Shown here: piece by piece, positions 17,408-22,977 of the stretch
Position numbering within the stretch: the stretch's first letter is position 1
How the letters are laid out: every line of letters begins with the position of its first letter
Assembly (NCBI GenBank): GCA_964628195.1
Contig: CAZVPF010000044.1
Span: 1-22,977, forward strand
Origin: CAZVPF01 sp964628195
Lineage (GTDB): Bacteria; Planctomycetota; Phycisphaerae; Sedimentisphaerales; Anaerohalosphaeraceae
Direction: 5' to 3'
Length of the DNA: 22,977 bases
Notes under the pieces: model-generated
The model's input: the letters and a program-made list of their open reading frames with translations, nothing else
Database searches by the model: none
Told to the model about the DNA's origin: nothing
Position numbers and translations under genes: made by a program

Positions 17408-19161
17408 CCAACAAATCTGATTTTAATTTCGCGATATCCAAAATCTTCATTGCCGTAATACATTTTTGCAGGTTTTTTATAGCCGCTACAGTTTATATCA
17501 AAATAACTTTTTCCTGCCTCAAGAAAAATATCATTTATTACAATATTTTCACCGGCTCCTGCAATCTTAGCTTTATAGGTCTTATTTCCAAAAGTTAAAT
17601 TAAACACGGAGTCGTCACCGAATAAATTTTGCTGTATACCGTCTATCGTCACCTCGTATATGCCTGACTTTATTACTTTTACAGGCCACCCTTTTGAATG
17701 CCGATGCCATATACTGAAATGGACCTCCGGCTGAACATCTGAGCCTATATGCGTTGTCCCGGGAACAAATGGATCCTTTGACACAATGTCTTTATACCAG
17801 TTTTCGTATATCTTTCGTAACTCTGCTGTTTTTTGCGGGTATAGCCCTGATATATTAGTAGATTCGGAAGGATCATTCTGCAGATCATACAGTTCCACCC
17901 CATTAACCAGTTTCCACCTTTGCTGCCTCACACATGAATTTTCCCACATCCGGGGTACTTCCACTCTATGTGATTGAATTATGATCGACCTTTCCGGGAC
18001 GTGCTGCTCTCTGCCGGACAGCATCTCGGAAAAATCCATACCGTCCATTCGTAAACCTTTATGATCCTTCAGTCCGCAAAGCCCCAGAAGCGTAGGCTTA
18101 ATATCTATATGGGCTATCATGGTGTCAACATTCTTCCCTGCTGAAATGCCCGGACCTTTAATGAAGCATGGGGTCTTAATGCCCCCCTCATATACATTTG
18201 TTTTACCGCCGCGTAAATTACAATTATATCGGTCGCCCATATCGTGTGTTTCACAGGCGATGATTTCCGGTTTACTTGTAAGATCCGGACATAATTTTAA
18301 TGGCCCGTTATCTGAAAAGAAAAGAACAATGGTACTGTCCTCAATGTCCAACTCGGCTAACTTTTTTAGAATACGCCCCACGTTCTCATCTAATTTTGTT
18401 ATCATTGCATAGACTTCTTTGTCTCCCTGTGTCAGGAAATCCAGATCCTTATACATTTCGATGTATTCCGGTGAAACCTGGGGGTCGGTATTATCATGCG
18501 GCAGGAACGAAGGTATATAAGCAAAGAAAGGCCTGTCCCTGTTTTTGTCGATGAAAGCTATTGCGTTGTCAAAAAAGATGTCCGTCAGATATCCTTTTGC
18601 CCGACGGATCTCCCCGTTAAAGGTTAATAATGGGTCATAACGCGTAGTCATCGGATGGGTCCACAGAATTACTTCATCAAAACCATTGTCCTGGGGCCTC
18701 ATAGGACAATTAAATCCAAGGTGCCACTTACCAAAGATACCCGTATTATACCCTTGGCCTTTCAGAACTTCCGCCAAAGTTATTTCATCTTCGTGTAGAC
18801 CAAGCCTGCCCATCCAGGCATCCCAGACACCTGTTCGATAATTATATCGTCCCGTCATAAGTGAAGCCCTGGTCGGGGCACATAACGGAGATACGATAAA
18901 GTTGTCCAGGCTTGTACTCTGACGGTAGAGTTTATCAAGGTTCGGAGTATGGATATGTGGATTATTTCCAAATGCCCTTAAATCACCGTAGCCCTGGTCA
19001 TCGCTTACAATAACCACAATGTTATGTTTTTTTTCAGGTGATTTATACTGTGATTGAGTTTGACATCCACTTAGATAACTACTGACACATAAGCCTGTTG
19101 TGCCTGCGGCAGCAGTTTTAAGAAAGTATCGACGTGAAATACTTTTTTCGCGATCCTTCAT
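17404..19161 (-). CDS. Sulfatase (Cys-type, formylglycine-dependent), Tat-like/lipoprotein leader
   Basis: A 585-aa type I sulfatase. The leader has a twin-arginine motif (SRRYFLKTAA) and a lipobox LSGC at Cys33, so it is likely exported folded and perhaps lipid-anchored. Active-site motifs are SDDQGYGD at 53-60 (metal-binding Asp54, Asp55), Cys94-Ala-Pro-Thr-Arg98 (Cys to be converted to formylglycine), FGKWHLG and SDNGP. A ~100-residue C-terminal beta domain ends in MYYGNEDFGYR. It would remove sulfate esters from the target glycan. The start has AGGAG 6 nt upstream. It is the first gene after the terminator at 19325-19359, so its ~160-bp leader (19162-19324) probably carries the promoter of the downstream operon, though I could not pick clear -35/-10 boxes. 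A paralogue in the same run is broken at the codon for this protein's Trp116. Stop TAG. Confidence 0.93.
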   Translation of the reverse strand: MKDREKSISRRYFLKTAAAGTTGLCVSSYLSGCQTQSQYKSPEKKHNIVVIVSDDQGYGDLRAFGNNPHIHTPNLDKLYRQSTSLDNFIVSPLCAPTRASLMTGRYNYRTGVWDAWMGRLGLHEDEITLAEVLKGQGYNTGIFGKWHLGFNCPMRPQDNGFDEVILWTHPMTTRYDPLLTFNGEIRRAKGYLTDIFFDNAIAFIDKNRDRPFFAYIPSFLPHDNTDPQVSPEYIEMYKDLDFLTQGDKEVYAMITKLDENVGRILKKLAELDIEDSTIVLFFSDNGPLKLCPDLTSKPEIIACETHDMGDRYNCNLRGGKTNVYEGGIKTPCFIKGPGISAGKNVDTMIAHIDIKPTLLGLCGLKDHKGLRMDGMDFSEMLSGREQHVPERSIIIQSHRVEVPRMWENSCVRQQRWKLVNGVELYDLQNDPSESTNISGLYPQKTAELRKIYENWYKDIVSKDPFVPGTTHIGSDVQPEVHFSIWHRHSKGWPVKVIKSGIYEVTIDGIQQNLFGDDSVFNLTFGNKTYKAKIAGAGENIVINDIFLEAGKSYFDINCSGYKKPAKMYYGNEDFGYREIKIRFVG

Positions 19162-19324
19162 TATTAACTCCTATGTATGGATTCATGTCATCTTTTCCAT
19201 TAGTATGAATAAGTTGAGCACGACCTCTGAGAACTGAATTTGAGAAAATCTGATGTAAAACAAAGTACCTGAGCAGCTTACTTGTTTACGTTTATATATG
19301 AACTTACAAACTCTTTTTAAGAAA

Positions 19325-19359
19325 AGTAACAGCCTGCAAAATCTACACAGGCTGTTACT
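19325..19359 (-). terminator. Rho-independent terminator after the dockerin-tail gene
   Basis: A perfect 12-bp inverted repeat (AGTAACAGCCTG at 19325-19336, CAGGCTGTTACT at 19348-19359) with an 11-nt loop. On the minus strand it is followed by TTTTCTT. It lies 57 bp beyond the stop of the 19416-20468 gene and separates that gene and its PEP-CTERM neighbour from the sulfatase operon. On the + strand no T-run follows, so it acts on minus-strand transcripts. Confidence 0.85.
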
Positions 19360-19415
19360 CTAATAATTACAGAAACAAAATCAATTCAGCATTTCACAAA
19401 AGCTATATCGGGTCA

Positions 19416-20468
19416 TTACAGGCATCCATTAGGAAATTTTGTGCATTCCAGCCAAGAGCCCGCAACATCGACCAAATCAGATATATCAACATAACAGTCG
19501 CCATTGGTGTCACCAGCCGGCGGGTCACTGCATCCTTCAGCGGTTATAGTAGTAATATCCTCAACAGGGTCGTAATCAACAATAACCTCGCCGGTGCCGC
19601 CAAAAGCAGTTATAACTCCATTAGCTACAAGCGACGCAAGGGAAGTGTTTTCACCTGTAAGCTTCCATGTACCGTAAGTTATATCAATAGAAGTGTCTTC
19701 AGTCCAAATCGGAACAGTCGGGCCTGTTGTTAATACACCTCCATCAAGATGAACCTCGCCGGAAATAAAGAGCCTGTCATGTACAATTATCTCTCCGCCG
19801 CTCTGATACATACTTCCATGAACCGTATTATGAGGAAGATCCGGGTCCGGCTGAGGAGCTGCGATGCCGACTCTAAGAGTCCAGCATTCCAAGGTACCGC
19901 CGGTTACCGTAAGAGAGCCGTTACTGCCCATATGATAACCTACCCAGACACCGCTGGGACCGGCAGGTGATACGGTTATAGAGCCTGAGTGAAGTTCGAT
20001 GCTGCCTCTACCCTTGGGCCCCAGGACCAAACCACTGAGGCAGGTAAAATCACCGCCGTCTACGATCAATTCGCCTACATGGCGTGTATGTGGATATCCA
20101 ACAAAACCAAAATACGCATGCTGATAACCTACATCCAAACTTCCTCCTGAAACAATATGAATACCCGCATGATAATTCGGGTCCGTCCAGTAAGGATGTT
20201 CCATGTCGTTTGGCTCTCCGTAAGTACAGTTCACCTGGTTTACCTTTTCCGGCTGGTCTATGATAGCCAGGCCGCTTTCCGAGATAACCGCAGTGTCCCA
20301 TTGTCCGGGTTTAACATCATCAGGGCTGTTTCCGTCGACGTCATACCAGTTAACCGGATCCGACCATAAACGGTTACCGGTATCGTTATCCCAGCCCATA
20401 GTCTCACCAAAGGACTGGATCGATAGAGCCGCGACAATGATAATACTTAAAAAAATCAATTTATTCAT
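19416..20468 (-). CDS. Secreted beta-strand-rich protein with C-terminal dockerin-like repeat
   Basis: A 350-aa protein from the ATG at 20468, chosen because GAAGGAG sits about 6 nt upstream; the frame's earlier TTG/ATG codons overlap that site. Residues 1-21 are a signal peptide. The mature protein starts with MGWDNDTGNRLWSDPVNW, the same opening pattern (W/F-DND-G-LW-S-P-NW) as the 20527 and 11480 proteins, then continues as Gly-rich beta-strand repeats (GGSLDVGY, GSITVSP, GSLTVTGGTLE). The last ~30 residues, starting AGDTNGDCYVDISDLVDVAG, form a single EF-hand-like dockerin repeat common in Phycisphaerae secreted proteins; it usually binds calcium and may act as an anchoring or interaction tail. 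No catalytic motif is visible. Probably a surface or matrix protein. It is 58 bp downstream of the PEP-CTERM gene, likely in the same transcript, and ends at the strong terminator. Stop TAA. Confidence 0.75.
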   Translation of the reverse strand: MNKLIFLSIIIVAALSIQSFGETMGWDNDTGNRLWSDPVNWYDVDGNSPDDVKPGQWDTAVISESGLAIIDQPEKVNQVNCTYGEPNDMEHPYWTDPNYHAGIHIVSGGSLDVGYQHAYFGFVGYPHTRHVGELIVDGGDFTCLSGLVLGPKGRGSIELHSGSITVSPAGPSGVWVGYHMGSNGSLTVTGGTLECWTLRVGIAAPQPDPDLPHNTVHGSMYQSGGEIIVHDRLFISGEVHLDGGVLTTGPTVPIWTEDTSIDITYGTWKLTGENTSLASLVANGVITAFGGTGEVIVDYDPVEDITTITAEGCSDPPAGDTNGDCYVDISDLVDVAGSWLECTKFPNGCL

Positions 20469-20526
20469 TATGTACTCCTTCATAAACAAAATAACGGGTA
20501 ATTCAGCACAATAACAAAAGCGTCCC

Positions 20527-21357
20527 CTATTTATTTTTCCTTCTGATTGTCAACAGTCCGCCGATACCAAACAGGAGCATTGTTGCAGGTTCCGGAACTT
20601 CAGCCCATATCAGGGTATTCGTTCCATCGTAATGATGTTTAACAATTCCTGTACCATCGTATGCCGTTAATCTGCCGTCGCTATATAGACCCACAAATCC
20701 TGAAAAATCATAGTTTTCAATTAAAATAGTACCCTTTTCTATGTCTACATTTGACCCCGGGCCGATCAGGAGGAAATTAGCAGTACCAGCAGTACCTGCA
20801 ATCTGAATCTCACCGTCGTCAAGATTCACTTGCCCGGCAGGTGTACCCCACCCGACACGAAACTGACCGCCGCAGTCGTATAGACCGCCATTCATTTGAA
20901 CAGTTCCACTTCCACCTAAAGCACTTCCTAAAAAGGTATGTGCGGTCGTATTCATTGTACCGCCATCTTCCACTTGAAGTGTTCCTTTAACTCCGCCCAA
21001 AACACCAATTGTTGTAGTAACAGTGGTAATTGAGCCACCTTCATTAATGACAACAAGCCCATCTGAGTTGTATCCGGGGTGAATGTTACCAGCCAGCATA
21101 GTTAAAGAACCTCCGCTGTTAACCTGAAGTTCGGTGTCCACCCGGGTATCAACACCGCTTAAACTTACAGCGGTATCGAGGATACAGTGCTCAACACCGA
21201 TAATTGCAGTTGCTGTCGGTAAAGTATCTTCGTCCCAGTTGGTGGGATTTGACCATAGAAAATCACCGCTGTCGTTATCAAATATAGAACCACCATAGGC
21301 ACTGCTTAACAATGATAATACTGAAATACACAAAACAAAATTTCTCAACGCATTCAT
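20527..21357 (-). CDS. PEP-CTERM sorted secreted protein
   Basis: A 276-aa protein from the ATG at 21357, preceded by GGAGGA with 7-nt spacing; the in-frame TTG at 21372 lies on top of that site and is rejected. It has an N-terminal signal peptide (through SAYGG), a ~230-residue Gly-rich beta-strand module, and a C-terminal PEP-CTERM sorting signal: VPEPATMLLFGIGGLL followed by the basic tail RRKNK. PEP-CTERM proteins are processed by an exosortase and commonly surface- or matrix-associated; no exosortase gene is in this window. The central module matches residues 24-254 of the large beta-helix protein at 11480-15067 almost residue for residue, ending at the shared WAEV. No enzyme motif is seen. 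The 272-bp gap upstream (21358-21629) is AT-rich and probably holds its promoter; no terminator was recognised there. Stop TAG. Confidence 0.88.
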   Translation of the reverse strand: MNALRNFVLCISVLSLLSSAYGGSIFDNDSGDFLWSNPTNWDEDTLPTATAIIGVEHCILDTAVSLSGVDTRVDTELQVNSGGSLTMLAGNIHPGYNSDGLVVINEGGSITTVTTTIGVLGGVKGTLQVEDGGTMNTTAHTFLGSALGGSGTVQMNGGLYDCGGQFRVGWGTPAGQVNLDDGEIQIAGTAGTANFLLIGPGSNVDIEKGTILIENYDFSGFVGLYSDGRLTAYDGTGIVKHHYDGTNTLIWAEVPEPATMLLFGIGGLLTIRRKNK

Positions 21358-21629
21358 CTCAAATTCCTCCAAAATTAAATTAATCTACTGAGCCTGTTTT
21401 ACAATCATTTTTAATCCAATTAGATTTGCAGATTTACGGGACAGAAGGCTCAACAATCTTTCCCATGCATCTTACAATTTTATTTAAATCGTTTTTTTAC
21501 CCGTCGTGACAAGGTAAAATTGAACGTCAAATTTAAGAATTTAAGCCTTTTTTTCAAAACACCACAGCTTGCTAAATTTCGTATTAAGTTTTGAATGAAA
21601 CGGTCAATCCAAACAAGCAGTCATAAAAA

Positions 21630-22535
21630 TTATTTGCCGGTACCTTCCCACCAGAAGAATGGTCCATAGTCATAATATGCATATTCATAACTACGACTAT
21701 AATGACCTTCCTCGGTAATAACTGGTTCTTTATAATAGGAGCTGCCTTTGACCTCAACGTGCCCGTCACCCAAGAGGAGATTTTGCCTGTCGGGCAAACC
21801 ATTATTATTACTTTCGTGATTTGTTACAACCGGATATGGTGCCGGATAAGTTGCAGTTGAATAGTAAGCCACTGTATCGGCTGCAATAATAGCGGAAGTA
21901 GCATTTCGAGTTCTTTTGGCAAGAGGTGCAATTCTGTCCCAGTTATAAAAATCCGGATTTACTGTGCCCGTTTTGTCTTTCTCGGCTCCGCAGATCATTG
22001 CATAAGTAATTAGTAAATGCCTGCCCCAGCCACGGGCGTCGGGACCACTTCCCTGCTGGCCTGCATTTTTCGGCATACGTGATACTTGCCCACTTGTAAA
22101 GTCCGAGCCTTGATACCAGAAGTCAAAATCCTTATACCACTTATTTGCAGGACAATACAAGAGTTCCAGGGTAAGGCCGTATCCAGCCAATGTATCAAAA
22201 GGAGTGCCCCATGTTTCCCAGCGACCGCTCGAATCATCATCTGGCCAACCCCAGTCTGGACATTGCTGAGGTGAAAAATCGTTAAGCATGTTTGGCTGCC
22301 AGTACTTTCCGTGAACAGTGTAAGCCTTGGGCATTTTGTCGTTGTGATCTAACGAAAAAGAAAAACATGTCATTCCAAATTGCCTTAAATTTGATCCGCA
22401 TTGGACCCCATAAGCCATTTTCTTCGCTTTGGTCAAGCTCGGCATGAGTATGCTCAAAAGCAAAGCGATAATTGAAATTACGACTAATAACTCGATTAAT
22501 GTAAATCCATTTTTTCTCTTATTTTTGATTTGCAT
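21630..22535 (-). CDS. Pseudopilin-like protein with prepilin N-terminal cleavage/methylation motif
   Basis: A 301-aa protein. The N-terminus KRKNG-FTLIELLVVISIIALLL is a classic type IV prepilin/type II secretion pseudopilin motif: cleavage after Gly10, Phe11 for methylation, Glu15 as the +5 Glu, then one membrane helix. The globular part is Trp/Tyr-rich, with an LLLGDGHVEVKG segment resembling the H-X9-DG element of the large planctomycete families of such proteins. These are very abundant in Planctomycetota, often next to secreted carbohydrate-active genes, and their individual functions are mostly unknown; a role in secretion or as a surface-exposed pilin-like binding protein is inference. 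The ATG at 22535 has CGGAG 9 nt upstream. It is transcribed toward the PEP-CTERM gene 272 bp away, so it may be a separate unit. Stop TAA. Confidence 0.88.
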   Translation of the reverse strand: MQIKNKRKNGFTLIELLVVISIIALLLSILMPSLTKAKKMAYGVQCGSNLRQFGMTCFSFSLDHNDKMPKAYTVHGKYWQPNMLNDFSPQQCPDWGWPDDDSSGRWETWGTPFDTLAGYGLTLELLYCPANKWYKDFDFWYQGSDFTSGQVSRMPKNAGQQGSGPDARGWGRHLLITYAMICGAEKDKTGTVNPDFYNWDRIAPLAKRTRNATSAIIAADTVAYYSTATYPAPYPVVTNHESNNNGLPDRQNLLLGDGHVEVKGSSYYKEPVITEEGHYSRSYEYAYYDYGPFFWWEGTGK

Positions 22536-22595
22536 ACTAAAAACTCCGTTTGGTTTAAGAAAATAAAGTCTTATGTAAGAAAAAATTCAAATTTC

Positions 22596-22612
22596 ATTAT
22601 AAGTACATTATA
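22596..22612 (-). promoter_or_regulatory. Possible -10 elements for the pseudopilin gene
   Basis: Upstream of the pseudopilin gene the minus strand has two TATAAT hexamers (22607-22612 and 22596-22601), 61-77 nt from the ATG. The region is AT-rich and no good -35 box is seen at the right distance, so this is tentative. Confidence 0.25.
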
Positions 22613-22681
22613 GACTTTTAAGAATGCTCATGGAATGACTTTTTGCGCCAATCAAATAGTCATATTGCGACGCTTATTCTG

Positions 22682-22933
22682 ATGTCGAAATTTCATGAAT
22701 TAAGATTTGGGCTATCCAGACTTTCATCTCTTTCCCGTCAGCAGAAGTGGCACAGGTTGGTTGCTTGAGTTAAGAGACAGGTTGATGGATTCTTCCCCAG
22801 GGGGAAGAACTTGAAATCGATGTTTCGGCTCTTATGGTCCAAGGATGAAATCGAACATTGGGTCCGGGCCGGTTGCCCCCCTACCCAAAAGTGGGCAATT
22901 CTAAAAAAAGACCGTAATTTTTCCTTCAATTAA
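22682..22933 (+). pseudogene. Possible remnant of an excisionase/AlpA-like helix-turn-helix protein
   Basis: On the + strand one frame runs from an ATG at 22682 to a TAA at 22931-22933 (84 codons), with one in-frame TGA at 22766-22768. The C-terminal half reads LLWSKDEIEHWVRAGC then PPTQKW, matching the end of small excisionase/AlpA-type HTH proteins, where a basic 'LW/RW' strand is followed by an (E)I-x-x-W-(I/V)-x-A-GCP helix. Upstream, KWHRLVA resembles their recognition-helix segment, and DGFFPRG the following Pro-containing wing. The proper N-terminal HTH is not clear, no ribosome binding site is seen, and a short direct repeat (ACAGGTTG at 22752 and 22777) flanks the disruption. Such proteins assist integrase-mediated excision of mobile elements. 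Recognition is by pattern only; a chance match in degraded DNA is possible. The rest of 22536-22977 shows no gene. Confidence 0.4.
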
Positions 22934-22977
22934 CTTGAGCTTATTCGCCGGATGAGGCTTCATTGAAGGTGTAATTG

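Noticed and set aside
21388..21455. GAGCC...GGCTC dyad upstream of the PEP-CTERM gene as a terminator or operator
   Set aside because: Five-bp arms separated by about 50 bp, with no T-run.
22873..22898. TTGCCC/GGGCAA stem as a terminator
   Set aside because: Short stem with no T-run on either strand, and it falls within the excisionase-like frame.
22738..22929. 63-aa minus-strand ORF at the right end
   Set aside because: It has no domain pattern and lies antisense to the more protein-like + strand frame (LWSKDEIEHW...GCPP).

Overview
The window suggests a marine or sediment Planctomycetota bacterium, most likely class Phycisphaerae (Sedimentisphaerales-like). This is inferred from style, not from a search: Cys-type sulfatases with Tat-like leaders, a secreted PEP-CTERM protein, single dockerin-like EF-hand repeats in secreted beta-strand-rich proteins, an H-X9-DG-style pseudopilin, an SSS sugar symporter, and base composition in the mid-40s percent GC. 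There is no rRNA, tRNA, CRISPR array or intact mobile element.

Layout: at the left edge, on the + strand, lies the C-terminal part of a GH2 beta-mannosidase-like enzyme (1-1311). It converges on a long series of minus-strand genes filling 1432-22535. In transcription order (right to left) these are: a pseudopilin-like protein; a 276-aa PEP-CTERM protein; a secreted protein with a dockerin-like tail; a terminator hairpin (19325-19359); then a probable operon of sulfatase, SSS symporter, rhamnose-mutarotase-like lipoprotein, large modular beta-helix protein, GH38-like protein, two tandem paralogous glycoside hydrolases, a second sulfatase broken by one in-frame TGA, and a cupin protein resembling class I mannose-6-phosphate isomerase. 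The right end (22536-22977) holds no intact gene, only a leader and a possible + strand excisionase-like remnant.

How they fit together: this looks like a locus for using a sulfated, probably mannose-containing (perhaps also deoxysugar-containing) glycan. Exported sulfatases and exported hydrolases would attack the polymer. The beta-helix protein may bind or cleave it. The symporter would import sugars or small oligosaccharides. The GH38-like and isomerase-like proteins, which lack signal peptides, would act inside the cell. The substrate is an inference from family content.

The most interesting points are: the GH38-like protein lacks the family's nucleophile aspartate; a sulfatase is interrupted by one TGA at a Trp codon while the rest of its frame is intact; the N-terminal module of the beta-helix protein is shared with the nearby PEP-CTERM protein; a RhaM-like protein carries a lipoprotein signal; and the leader of the beta-helix gene has a perfect 15-bp tandem duplication carrying its Shine-Dalgarno sequence. 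I saw no wholly new system. The locus is a plausible but uncharacterised glycan-utilisation cluster.
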